Shown: positions 1 to 7,345, numbered from the stretch's first letter. The stretch: DNA of 64,000 bases from Clostridia bacterium (GCA_017472685.1 JAFUOO010000011.1:124001-188000), one strand, 5' to 3'. Numbers and translations are program-made. Notes: a model not told the origin generated them from the sequence alone.

Positions 1-402
1 GCGGCTATTGATGAGAAAAAGGCGATTGAGCTTGAGAAAAAAATCAAGGAGCAGAGCTTTGACCTTAACGACTATCTCGACCAGCTCGAGCAGATGAAGA
101 ACATGGGTCCCTTGGAAAATATGCTTAAGCTTCTTCCCGGTGTTGATTCAAAGGCGCTTAAAAATGCTAAGGTGGACGAAAAGAAGATGGCACATATTGA
201 AGCTATCATCAAGTCCATGACAAATAAGGAACGCGAAAAACCCGAAATCATCAACCACAGCCGCAAGATGCGCATTGCAAAGGGCAGCGGCACAGAGGTT
301 TCGGAGGTTAACCAGCTTTTAAAGCAGTTTGAGCAGATGCGGAAGATGATGAAAATGTTCTCTGACCCCAAAAAGCTCAAGAAAATGAAATTCCCGTTTT
401 AA
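1..402 (+). CDS. ffh: Signal recognition particle protein Ffh, C-terminal part (5' end outside window)
   Basis: The reading frame is open from base 1 and stops at 402, giving the last 133 residues of Ffh, the GTPase subunit of the signal recognition particle that delivers nascent membrane proteins to FtsY. Only the methionine-rich M domain is visible: it carries the helix with MRIAKGSGTEVSEVN followed by LLKQFEQMRKMMKMF, the conserved 4.5S-RNA and signal-peptide binding region. The NG GTPase domain lies upstream of the window. The next gene, rpsP, follows after 54 bases, the usual ffh-rpsP order in Firmicutes. Its receptor gene ftsY is at 33525. Confidence 0.97.
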   Translation, partial: AAIDEKKAIELEKKIKEQSFDLNDYLDQLEQMKNMGPLENMLKLLPGVDSKALKNAKVDEKKMAHIEAIIKSMTNKEREKPEIINHSRKMRIAKGSGTEVSEVNQLLKQFEQMRKMMKMFSDPKKLKKMKFPF

Positions 403-456
403 ATTAGGGTAATCCCCGATTTACTATAAAAAATTTATTTTAAGAGGTGTATTAAA

Positions 457-702
457 ATGGCAGTAAAAATCAGACTCAGAAGAATGGGTGCTAAGAAGGC
501 TCCTTTCTACCGTGTAGTAGTTGCAGATTCTCGTTATCCCCGTGATGGCAGATTCATCGAAGAAGTAGGTACTTACAATCCTATGACAGAACCCTCCACA
601 TTCACAGTTGACGCTGACAAGGTTAAGCAGTGGATGGCTAAGGGTGCTCAGCCCACAGATACAGTTAAGGTTCTCCTTAAGAAAAAAGGAATTATCGGTT
701 AA
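457..702 (+). CDS. rpsP: 30S ribosomal protein S16
   Basis: An 81-residue protein with the S16 signature start [20 protein letters not shown] and the conserved [20 protein letters not shown]16 is an assembly protein of the 30S subunit body. Length is normal for the family. A clear ribosome binding site (AAGAGGTG) precedes the ATG. It sits between ffh and khpA in what is presumably one transcript ending at the terminator at 971-1003. Confidence 0.98.
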   Translation: MAVKIRLRRMGAKKAPFYRVVVADSRYPRDGRFIEEVGTYNPMTEPSTFTVDADKVKQWMAKGAQPTDTVKVLLKKKGIIG

Positions 703-727
703 TTCCCTGTCGAAAGGATTAAAGAAA

Positions 728-961
728 ATGAAAGAACTTTTAAAGGTTATAGTTCTTCCCTTGGTAGATAACCCCATGGATGTTGAAATTACAGAAACTG
801 AAAAGGAAGACGGCGAAATCCTTCTTTCCTTGAAGGTTGCATCCGGCGATATGGGTAAGGTTATCGGTCGTCAGGGCAGAATTGCAAAGGCTATCAGAAC
901 AGTTATGAAGGCCGCTGCAAACAAGGACGGCAAAAAGGTTGCCGTTGAAATCGTAGAATAA
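728..961 (+). CDS. khpA: KhpA-type KH-domain RNA-binding protein
   Basis: A 77-residue single KH-domain protein (YlqC/KhpA family). The GxxG loop is visible as GKVIGRQGR around residues 41-49, followed by a helix and a closing strand KKVAVEIVE. In Gram-positives KhpA pairs with KhpB (Jag) and affects cell division and RNA metabolism. The start at 728 was chosen over an upstream in-frame start because it follows GAAAGGATTAAAGAA and gives the normal family length; the longer version would overlap rpsP by about 95 bases. It is 25 bases behind rpsP. The usual next genes rimM, trmD and rplS are missing. Confidence 0.93.
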   Translation: MKELLKVIVLPLVDNPMDVEITETEKEDGEILLSLKVASGDMGKVIGRQGRIAKAIRTVMKAAANKDGKKVAVEIVE

Positions 962-970
962 TGCGAAACG

Positions 971-1003
971 AAAAGCACACAACGCGAGTTGTGTGCTTTT
1001 TTG
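971..1003 (+). terminator. Rho-independent terminator after khpA
   Basis: Inverted repeat AAAGCACACAAC / GTTGTGTGCTTT with a GCGA loop and a run of six T. It ends the ffh-rpsP-khpA transcript. Confidence 0.93.
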
Positions 1004-1094
1004 TGTGCAATTGTGCATATAACGAGAAACGGCAGGCTCTCTTCCAAAAACCTGCTGTAGAAATCATAGTAAAATCGGATTTTATTCCTATACG

Positions 1095-1238
1095 GTGCCA
1101 ATATTTGAGCAATATGTAATTGCAGAATATATTAATAGCGGTGATTTTGAAAAACATATAAATAGGGTCGGAAGAAAGCATCGTCAAAAAATTAAAACAA
1201 AAATAATTAAATTACCTATTGACAAGGTAGGCAAATAG
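1095..1238 (+). pseudogene. Remnant of a MocR/PdxR-type (GntR-aminotransferase) regulator
   Basis: A 47-codon open stretch translates to VPIFEQYVIAEYINSGDFEK followed by HINRVGRKHRQ. This resembles the C-terminal helix of the aminotransferase-like domain of MocR regulators, where a phrase like 'FI..G.FE.HIRRMRR.YR' is typical. There is no start codon context and no upstream HTH or PLP-binding region, so it is a decayed 3' fragment. Its tail overlaps the promoter at 1219. The assignment rests on one short conserved segment. Confidence 0.5.
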
Positions 1239-1272
1239 TGCTACAATACAACCAACCTAAGAAGTAGGTAAT
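1211..1272 (+). promoter_or_regulatory. Strong promoter with paired operator-like repeats for the sulfur amino acid transport operon
   Basis: The -35 TTGACA (1219-1224) and -10 TACAAT (1242-1247) are separated by exactly 17 bases. The element is framed by ATTACCTA (1211-1218) and its exact complement TAGGTAAT (1265-1272). Two smaller dyads are nested in it: ACCT-N7-AGGT around the -35 and ACCTA-N5-TAGGT (1255-1269) just downstream of the expected start. This layout suggests a repressor site, but the regulator is unknown. Transcription would run through the leader ORF at 1296. Confidence 0.8.
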
Positions 1273-1295
1273 AAATGAGAAGGGGGAACATTGTT

Positions 1296-1406
1296 ATGAT
1301 AAAGTTTTATACGGCTATTGATATGATGGGAATGTGTTGCGCATGGTGTATGTGTACGTTTTCTTTGCGCCCGTGTCTGATATGTTCTCCGTCGTCGCAT
1401 CATTGA
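1296..1406 (+). CDS. Cysteine-rich 36-residue leader peptide (candidate attenuation peptide)
   Basis: The ATG is preceded by AGAAGGGGG and opens a 36-codon ORF with six cysteines in a span of 17 residues: MCCAWCMCTFSLRPCLIC near its middle and end. It starts about 45 bases after the promoter. A 12-bp stem-loop (1426-1456) follows 19 bases after its stop, and the first transporter gene follows at 1596. The downstream genes encode predicted methionine- and cysteine/cystine-type transporters. The arrangement therefore fits a leader whose translation senses charged tRNA-Cys, inferred by analogy with amino-acid attenuation. It could instead be a random cysteine-rich ORF, but its position, ribosome binding site and composition argue against chance. 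Confidence 0.6.
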   Translation: MIKFYTAIDMMGMCCAWCMCTFSLRPCLICSPSSHH

Positions 1407-1425
1407 ATGCGAAATAACGCTTTTA

Positions 1426-1456
1426 AACCGGGAGACTTTATCGGAGTTTCCCGGTT
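1426..1456 (+). terminator. Stem-loop after the cysteine leader ORF (possible attenuator)
   Basis: AACCGGGAGACT pairs with AGTTTCCCGGTT (12 bp, one G-U wobble) around a 7-base loop. The tract after it is ATTAATTT rather than a pure T run, so as a terminator it would be weak or conditional. It lies between the leader peptide and the transporter genes. Confidence 0.55.
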
Positions 1457-1481
1457 ATTAATTTAAAAAGAAGGTGCAGAT

Positions 1482-1538
1482 ATGAAATTTTATTTCGAAG
1501 AGCTTGTAAGAGCGAACTTTCGATTTGGACGAATGTGA
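1482..1538 (+). CDS. Very short ORF with good ribosome binding site (18 residues)
   Basis: AAAAAGAAGG precedes an ATG opening MKFYFEELVRANFRFGRM. Its first residues echo the leader peptide start (MIKFY). It may be a second leader peptide or the stub of a lost gene. There is no family evidence, and it is listed only because its translation signal is strong and it sits between the attenuator-like hairpin and the first transporter gene. Confidence 0.25.
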   Translation: MKFYFEELVRANFRFGRM

Positions 1539-1595
1539 CAGTAAAATCCTGAGTACATAAACTATTGAATATAACAGTGAAGGAGATTTACTATC

Positions 1596-2450
1596 ATGAA
1601 AAAATTAACATCAATTATACTTATTTTGATACTTACACTTTCCCTGGCGTTTTCTCTTACAGGATGCAGTAATGATTCTAATTCAATCACAATTGCTATT
1701 CCCAATGATACAACTAACGAGGCAAGAGCATTGCTTCTGCTTGAAGATTTAGGTTATATCAAACTCAAAGACGGTGCAGGTATTGCTGCCACAATTCTTG
1801 ACATTGAAGAAAATCCTCATAATATTGAATTCAAAGAAGTAGAAGCAGCGCAACTTCCGAACATTCTTCAAGATGTGGATTATGCAGTAATCAACTCAAA
1901 TTATGCTATTGACGCAGGACTTAATCCTACAAAGGATTCTCTCGGAATCGAAGGCTCGGCGTCAGCCTACGGCAATATTCTCGTTGCAAAGAAAGGTAAT
2001 GAAAATACCGATATAATAAAAGCACTTGCCGCAGCATTAGAGAGTGAACAAGTAAAAAATTTTATCGAATCAGAATATGACGGTGCTGTAGTATCCGTAG
2101 TTGATAAGCCTACTGATGGTTTTGATGCATCTGTTGATTATACGACACTTGCAGGAAGTACAATCACTATTGCGGCAACTCCTGCACCTCATGCCGAAAT
2201 TCTTGAAATTGTGAAGAGTATTCTTGCAGAAAAAGACATAACTCTTGAAATTATTGAATTTAATGATTATGTTCAGCCCAATAATGTGGTAGAAAGCGGC
2301 GAAATCGATGCTAACTACTTCCAGCATATTCCTTATCTTGACGACTTCAATGCAGAAAACGGAACACACTTAGTTTCAATTGCTGCTATCCATGTTGAAC
2401 CTATAGGAATTTACGGTGGCAAACAGACTTCTCTTGATGCGATTAATTAA
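1596..2450 (+). CDS. Circularly permuted MetQ/NlpA-type substrate-binding lipoprotein
   Basis: A 284-residue lipoprotein with a signal peptide and lipobox LTGC (Cys24). All conserved NlpA segments are present but in swapped order. Residues 31-170 match the family's C-terminal half (ITIAIPND.TNEARALLLL, IKLKDGAG, EEAAQLP-like, VINSNYA). Residues 189-284 match the N-terminal half (ITIAATPAPHAEILE, FNDYVQPN, GEIDANYFQHIPYLDDFN, HVEPIGIYG.K..SLDAI). The protein ends where a normal MetQ would continue into IAIPND, exactly the point where this one begins. Such proteins deliver methionine or related compounds to MetNI. The next gene, a MetN, starts 21 bases later. It probably arose from a tandem duplication followed by loss of the outer halves. 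Confidence 0.9.
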   Translation: MKKLTSIILILILTLSLAFSLTGCSNDSNSITIAIPNDTTNEARALLLLEDLGYIKLKDGAGIAATILDIEENPHNIEFKEVEAAQLPNILQDVDYAVINSNYAIDAGLNPTKDSLGIEGSASAYGNILVAKKGNENTDIIKALAAALESEQVKNFIESEYDGAVVSVVDKPTDGFDASVDYTTLAGSTITIAATPAPHAEILEIVKSILAEKDITLEIIEFNDYVQPNNVVESGEIDANYFQHIPYLDDFNAENGTHLVSIAAIHVEPIGIYGGKQTSLDAIN

Positions 2451-2471
2451 GCAATAATACCGGAGGCTATT

Positions 2472-3485
2472 ATGATAGAAATAAAGAATATATCAAAAAG
2501 ATTTAATACAGCCGACGGCATTGTAGAAGCTTTAAACAATGTATCACTATCAATTGCTGATGGAGATATATTCGGAATAATCGGTATGAGCGGTGCGGGA
2601 AAAAGTACTCTTGTACGATGTATCAATATGTTGGAAAGACCGGATAGCGGTACGATTGAAATAGACGGATGTGACATAGGTAAACTGTCCGAAAGAAAAC
2701 TTCGCACCGTGCGTCGCGACATCACAATGATATTTCAGGGGTTTAATTTACTTATGCAACGAAACTGTTTAAAAAATGTATGTTTTCCCCTTGAATTATC
2801 CGGTGTAAAAAAATCGGAAGCGAAGAAAAAAGCACTGGAGCTTTTAGACATTGTGGGACTTCGTGATAAAGCCAAGGCATATCCTGCACAATTATCCGGC
2901 GGTCAACAACAAAGGGTTGCCATTGCCCGGGCACTTGCGACAAATCCTAAAGTTTTGCTTTGCGACGAAGCAACCAGCGCACTTGACCCTACAACGACTA
3001 ATTCTATTTTGGAATTAATACGCAACATAAACGAAAAGCTTGGTATTACGGTTGTTATTATCACGCATCAGATGAGCGTGGTTGAAAGTATATGCAAGAA
3101 TGTTGCAATTTTAGACGGCGGTGAAGTTGTTGAACAAGGCACGGTTTCCGAAGTGTTTACCCATCCGAAATCTAAGGCTGCACAAAATCTGGTGTTCCCC
3201 GAAATGGAATCCGGGTCAGCTATTATTAATAAAGCAGGGGACAGGATTATCCGCATTGTTTTTAACGGTGCATCGGCAACAGAAACTCCTCTAATTGCAA
3301 GAATGGCTGTCCAAAAAGGAATTGAAGCGAATATCGCTTATGCCTCCACAAAGAGTATTAACGGAAAAGTTTACGGAAGTATGCTTCTTGGTATTACGGG
3401 CGATAAAGAAGTCGTAAAATCCGCAATAGATTATCTGACCCGGACGTCGGACGTTATGGCGCAGGAGGTGGAAAATTATGGGTAA
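2472..3485 (+). CDS. metN: Methionine-type ABC transporter ATPase with NIL domain
   Basis: A 337-residue ATPase of the MetN family. Walker A GMSGAGKST is at residues 38-46, Q-loop at about 89, signature LSGGQQQR at 141-148, Walker B VLLCDE at 161-166 and the switch histidine in ITHQM. The last 75 or so residues form the NIL domain typical of MetN, which binds methionine and inhibits transport when the amino acid is abundant in the cytoplasm. It overlaps the permease gene by 8 bases. Methionine is the family's usual substrate; the neighbouring CjaA-like system leaves other sulfur compounds possible. Confidence 0.93.
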   Translation: MIEIKNISKRFNTADGIVEALNNVSLSIADGDIFGIIGMSGAGKSTLVRCINMLERPDSGTIEIDGCDIGKLSERKLRTVRRDITMIFQGFNLLMQRNCLKNVCFPLELSGVKKSEAKKKALELLDIVGLRDKAKAYPAQLSGGQQQRVAIARALATNPKVLLCDEATSALDPTTTNSILELIRNINEKLGITVVIITHQMSVVESICKNVAILDGGEVVEQGTVSEVFTHPKSKAAQNLVFPEMESGSAIINKAGDRIIRIVFNGASATETPLIARMAVQKGIEANIAYASTKSINGKVYGSMLLGITGDKEVVKSAIDYLTRTSDVMAQEVENYG

Positions 3486-4185
3486 CGATATTTTTTCATC
3501 AGAAGCATTATTTGAAGCGTGGCAGATTATAAAAACACAATTTCCGCTTGCAATATGGGAAACTATTTATGTAACCATTTTGGCAACCGTATTTGCGATT
3601 TTAATCGGATTACCCTTGGGAATTTTGTTGGTAGCAGGGGAAAAGGACGGCATTTTACCTCTTCCGTCATGGCTGTTACAAATACTTAATGTAATAATTA
3701 ATCTGCTCCGTTCAGTTCCATTTTTAATCTTAATGATTTTGGTATTTCCTCTCACAAGATTAATTGTGGGGACTGTTGTAGGTACAACGGCTTCAATTGT
3801 ACCGCTTGTCATAGCTGCCTTTCCATTTGTGGCAAGGCTTGCAGAAAGCAGCATAAGAGAAATTAATCCGAACATTATAGAGATGGCACAAAGCACAGGA
3901 GCATCACCAATGCAGATAATCATTAAGGTGATGATTCCCGAAAGTGTACCGTCCCTAATATCAAATGCAACTATCGCCTTTACCACTATTCTGGGATACT
4001 CTGCCATGAGTGGAATTATCGGTGGTGGCGGTCTTGGAAAAATAGCCATAAACTATGGTTATTACAGGTATAAATACCTGATTATGATTCTTGCTGTTAT
4101 TTTGCTGATTGTGATTGTACAGATATTCCAAAGTATAGGTACATATCTTGCGACGAAAACGGATAAACGTTTAAAGCGTAAATAG
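3478..4185 (+). CDS. metI: MetI-type ABC transporter permease
   Basis: A 235-residue integral membrane protein with about five to six hydrophobic segments. The family hallmarks LLRSVPFLILM (around residue 77) and the ATPase-contact loop EMAQSTGASPMQIIIKVMIPES (EAA loop) are visible, as is GYSAMSGIIGGGGLG. It forms the membrane channel that works with the MetN-like ATPase and the permuted lipoprotein upstream. The ATG overlaps the end of metN, with a GGAGG site inside metN. A gap of 36 bases separates it from the next permease. Confidence 0.93.
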   Translation: MGNDIFSSEALFEAWQIIKTQFPLAIWETIYVTILATVFAILIGLPLGILLVAGEKDGILPLPSWLLQILNVIINLLRSVPFLILMILVFPLTRLIVGTVVGTTASIVPLVIAAFPFVARLAESSIREINPNIIEMAQSTGASPMQIIIKVMIPESVPSLISNATIAFTTILGYSAMSGIIGGGGLGKIAINYGYYRYKYLIMILAVILLIVIVQIFQSIGTYLATKTDKRLKRK

Positions 4186-4221
4186 CATATAATGAATGTG
4201 TGAAAGAAGGGAGGAAAAAGG

Positions 4222-4887
4222 ATGCAACTTAATTGGGGATTTATGGAAAAATACCTGCCTATGTATATAGATGCAGCAATATTGACTGTAAAAATAGCCT
4301 TTGGGGGGATTTTATTCTCTTTAATTACAGGCTTTATATGTGCGATAGTGAGATATTACAAAATTCCGATTTTAAATGGCATCGCCATTGTTTATATAGA
4401 GCTAAGCCGTAACACTCCATTATTGGTTCAACTTTTCTTCCTCTATTTCGGACTTCCTAAAATAGGAGTTGTCTTAAGCGCAGAGGCGTGCGCAATTATA
4501 GGAGTAACCTTTTTGGGTGGAAGTTACATGGCGGAATCCATACGAAGTGGATTTGAATCAATAGACAAAGTTCAGCTCGAATCGGCGGCAAGTCTCGACC
4601 TTGGGCCATGGCTCACCATGAAGGAAGTGGTTTTCCCACAGGCGATTGCCGTGTCAGTTCCCGGTATATGTGCAAATGTAATATTCCTAATTAAAGAAAC
4701 TTCGGTTGTCAGCGGAATTGCTCTTGCCGACCTAATGTATGTGACCAAAGATTTGATTGGTCTTTATTATGAAACCGATGAAGCGCTTCTTATGCTGGTT
4801 ATATTTTATTTGATTATACTGCTTCCGATTTCAATTATCGCATCTGTTTTGGAAAGGAGACTAAGATATGCAGGATTCGGGGATTAA
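4222..4887 (+). CDS. Polar amino acid ABC transporter permease (HisM/GlnP family), first copy
   Basis: A 221-residue permease with the family motif ELSRNTPLLVQLFFLYFGLP (around residues 55-75) and the EAA loop ESAASLDLGPWLTMKEVVFP. With the next gene it should form a heterodimeric channel for a polar amino acid. A GGGAGGAAAAAGG ribosome binding site precedes the ATG. The CjaA-like binding protein at the operon end suggests cysteine or cystine as substrate. Confidence 0.9.
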   Translation: MQLNWGFMEKYLPMYIDAAILTVKIAFGGILFSLITGFICAIVRYYKIPILNGIAIVYIELSRNTPLLVQLFFLYFGLPKIGVVLSAEACAIIGVTFLGGSYMAESIRSGFESIDKVQLESAASLDLGPWLTMKEVVFPQAIAVSVPGICANVIFLIKETSVVSGIALADLMYVTKDLIGLYYETDEALLMLVIFYLIILLPISIIASVLERRLRYAGFGD

Positions 4888-5542
4888 TGTACTTTTTATG
4901 GGAAGTAACTTTTTAAGACTTCTTGAAGGACTTTGTGTAACCCTCAGAATCAGTCTGATTTCAGTCATATTATCGATACCGTTAGGAATATTTTTCGGTA
5001 TATTTATGACTCTTAAAAACCCTTTTTCAAAAGCGATAAGCCGTATATATCTGGAGTTTATACGTATTATGCCACAACTTGTGCTTTTGTTTATTGCATA
5101 TTTTGGCGTAACGAGGGCATTCGGATGGAGCCTATCGGCTGATGTGAGCGCTACGGTGGTATTTGTTCTGTGGGGTACTGCCGAAATGGGCGATTTAGTG
5201 AGGGGCGCGCTTATAAGCATACCGAAAAACCAGTATGACAGCGCCTTTGCACTGGGTATGACAAAGGCTCAGACCTTTATTCATATAGTAGTGCCCCAGA
5301 CCTTCAGGCGGCTTATTCCACTTACGATAAACCTGACAACCAGAATGATAAAAACAACAAGCCTTGTTGTTCTTATCGGTATAACCGAGGTTTTAAAGGT
5401 GGGTAAACAGATTATTGATGCAAACCGATTTGAATACCCGAGTGCGGCGCTTTGGGTATACGGTGTAATATTTCTTTTGTATTTTCTGGCGTGCTGGCCG
5501 ATTTCTGTTATGGCGAAAAAACTGGAAAAGCGGTGGGGGTGA
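4868..5542 (+). CDS. Polar amino acid ABC transporter permease (HisM/GlnP family), second copy
   Basis: A 224-residue permease overlapping the previous gene by 20 bases, which suggests translational coupling. It carries the paired motif EFIRIMPQLVLLFIAYFG and an EAA-type loop DSAFALGMTKAQTFIHIVVP. Sequence similarity to its neighbour is limited to these motifs, as usual for heterodimeric amino acid importers. The ATPase gene follows after 6 bases. Confidence 0.9.
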   Translation: MQDSGINVLFMGSNFLRLLEGLCVTLRISLISVILSIPLGIFFGIFMTLKNPFSKAISRIYLEFIRIMPQLVLLFIAYFGVTRAFGWSLSADVSATVVFVLWGTAEMGDLVRGALISIPKNQYDSAFALGMTKAQTFIHIVVPQTFRRLIPLTINLTTRMIKTTSLVVLIGITEVLKVGKQIIDANRFEYPSAALWVYGVIFLLYFLACWPISVMAKKLEKRWG

Positions 5543-5548
5543 ATATAC

Positions 5549-6307
5549 ATGGAAAACAAAGTTCAGCTTAAGATAAACAACCTCAGAAAACGCTTTGGCA
5601 CGGAAGTTGTTCTTGACGGGATTAACCTGACGGTCAATAAGGGCGAGGTTGTGGTTGTCCTGGGGCCGTCGGGTTGCGGTAAGAGCACGCTTTTAAGATG
5701 CATGAACGGTCTGGAGGCTATAAGCGAGGGCGAAATCCTTTTAGACGGTGAAAAAATCACAGCGGGAAGCAAGGAAATAACAAAGCTGAGACAAAAAATA
5801 GGTATGGTCTTTCAAAGCTATGATTTATTCCCTCATAAAAATATCCTGGACAATGTAACATTAGCGCCGATAAAGGTGCAGAAAATCCCCCGCAAGGAAG
5901 CGGAGGAGCGAGCAGAAAAGCTGTTAAGGCGAGTCGGCCTGTGGAAAAAAAGAAAAGCCTTTCCCCGCGAGCTGTCGGGCGGGCAGAAGCAGAGAGCCGC
6001 TATTGTGCGTGCCCTTTGTATGAATCCTGAGGTGATGCTTTTTGACGAGGTAACCGCCGCGCTGGACCCACAGATGGTACGCGAGGTGCTTAATGTAATG
6101 CTGGAACTGGCAGAGGGCGGAATGACAATGGTAATTGTCACCCACGAAATGCAGTTTGCGCGGGCTGTCGCAGATAAAATCATATTTCTGGAAAAGGGGA
6201 AAATCACCGAAGAGGCAGAACCTGAGGAATTTTTCACAAATCCGAAAACTGAAACAGCAAAAGAGTTCTTACAAAGCTTTGTTTATGAAAAGCATAAGAT
6301 ACAGTAA
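5549..6307 (+). CDS. Polar amino acid ABC transporter ATPase (GlnQ/TcyC type)
   Basis: A 252-residue ATPase with Walker [10 protein letters not shown] at residues 39-47, Q-loop [10 protein letters not shown], signature LSGGQKQR at 142-149, Walker B VMLFDE at 162-167 and the switch region VTHEMQFAR. These are hallmarks of polar amino acid ATPases; no NIL domain is present, unlike the MetN-like gene upstream. It powers the two GlnP-type permeases. The binding protein gene follows 25 bases later. Confidence 0.92.
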   Translation: MENKVQLKINNLRKRFGTEVVLDGINLTVNKGEVVVVLGPSGCGKSTLLRCMNGLEAISEGEILLDGEKITAGSKEITKLRQKIGMVFQSYDLFPHKNILDNVTLAPIKVQKIPRKEAEERAEKLLRRVGLWKKRKAFPRELSGGQKQRAAIVRALCMNPEVMLFDEVTAALDPQMVREVLNVMLELAEGGMTMVIVTHEMQFARAVADKIIFLEKGKITEEAEPEEFFTNPKTETAKEFLQSFVYEKHKIQ

Positions 6308-6332
6308 ATGCTTTTGAAAGAAGGAATTATTT

Positions 6333-7190
6333 ATGAAGAAAAATATTTTTGTTAAGTTTATTGCCGCAGTCATTACAGCGGTGCTCCTGGCAGGCGCTCT
6401 GGCAGGTTGCGGCAAAGGCGAAGGCGGCACTGCTTCATCCTTCCGTACCCTTGACGAAATTAAGGAAAGCGGAAAAATTGTAATAGGCGTATTCAGTGAC
6501 AAGGCGCCCTTCGGTTATGTTGATGAATACGTCGAGTATCAGGGCTATGACGTGTATTTTGCAGAGCGCATTGCAAAGGATTTAGGCGTAGCTGTTGAAT
6601 ATGTGTCAACAGACCCCGCAAGCCGTGTTGAATATGTTGCGACAGGCAAGGTTGATATAATCCTTGCAAACTTTACTGTGACGGAGGAGCGGGCAAAGCA
6701 GGTTGATTTTGCGCTCCCCTACATGAAGGTAATGCTGGGTGTTGTTTCGCCTGACGAAAGCCTTATTACAGACGTTGAACAATTGAACGGTAAAAACCTG
6801 ATTGTTGTCAAGGGCACAACAGCCGAAACATATTTTGAAAAAAATCATCCTGATATTAACCTTCAGAAGTATGACGAATACGCAGATGCTTACAACGCAC
6901 TTCTGGACGGACGTGGAGACGCTTTTTCGACGGATAATACTGAAGTTCTGGCGTGGGCGCTTTCAAATAAGGGCTTTACTGTAGGTATTGACGCACTCGG
7001 TAACGCCGATACTATCGCACCTGCCGTGCAGAAGGGTAACACAACTCTTTTAACTTGGCTCAATGACGAAATTAAGGCTCTTGGAGAAGAACAATTCTTC
7101 CACGCGGACTACGAGGCAACCTTATCTGAGGTTTACGGTGAAGCGGCAGACCCCGATTCACTGGTTGTAGAAGGCGGAAATATAGACTGA
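6333..7190 (+). CDS. CjaA-like cysteine/amino acid-binding lipoprotein
   Basis: A 285-residue family-3 solute-binding lipoprotein; lipobox LAGC places the lipid on Cys26. The mature part reads GKIVIGVFSDKAPFGYVDE, YQGYDVYFAERIAKDLG, KVDIILANFTVTEERAKQVD, FALPYMKVMLGVVSP, IAPAVQKGN and VVEGGNID, closely matching the pattern I recall for Campylobacter CjaA, a cysteine-binding protein. Cysteine (or cystine) is therefore the best guess for the substrate, which also fits the cysteine-rich leader at the operon start. It is the last gene of the operon. Confidence 0.88.
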   Translation: MKKNIFVKFIAAVITAVLLAGALAGCGKGEGGTASSFRTLDEIKESGKIVIGVFSDKAPFGYVDEYVEYQGYDVYFAERIAKDLGVAVEYVSTDPASRVEYVATGKVDIILANFTVTEERAKQVDFALPYMKVMLGVVSPDESLITDVEQLNGKNLIVVKGTTAETYFEKNHPDINLQKYDEYADAYNALLDGRGDAFSTDNTEVLAWALSNKGFTVGIDALGNADTIAPAVQKGNTTLLTWLNDEIKALGEEQFFHADYEATLSEVYGEAADPDSLVVEGGNID

Positions 7191-7227
7191 TTTGAAAAAG
7201 CCAAAAAGCTTCTCATACAAAGTTTAG

Positions 7228-7301
7228 AAAAAGCATTGAGGACGGTCCCTCTTTGGTTGTCGTATTCCGACAATCAAAGAGGGACCGTCTTCAATGCTTT
7301 T
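7228..7301. repeat. Long near-perfect hairpin (34-bp arms)
   Basis: Arms 7228-7261 and 7268-7301 are complementary over 34 bp with only G-U type mismatches, around a 6-base spacer. The core contains GGACGGTCCCTCTTTG and its complement. It could stop transcription in both directions (T-rich on both sides) after the transport operon. Its size and the GGACGGTCC core resemble the palindromic elements scattered through clostridial genomes, so it may be a mobile palindrome rather than a dedicated terminator. Confidence 0.75.
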
Positions 7302-7345
7302 GATGTGCGAGCAATAAACTTAAAAGGAGGCTTTTTTGTAGGTGC

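Noticed and set aside
1004..1595. SAM or other sulfur-related riboswitch before the transporter operon
   Set aside because: No S-box, SMK or other recognisable riboswitch core was found; the visible structure is a leader ORF with a simple stem-loop.
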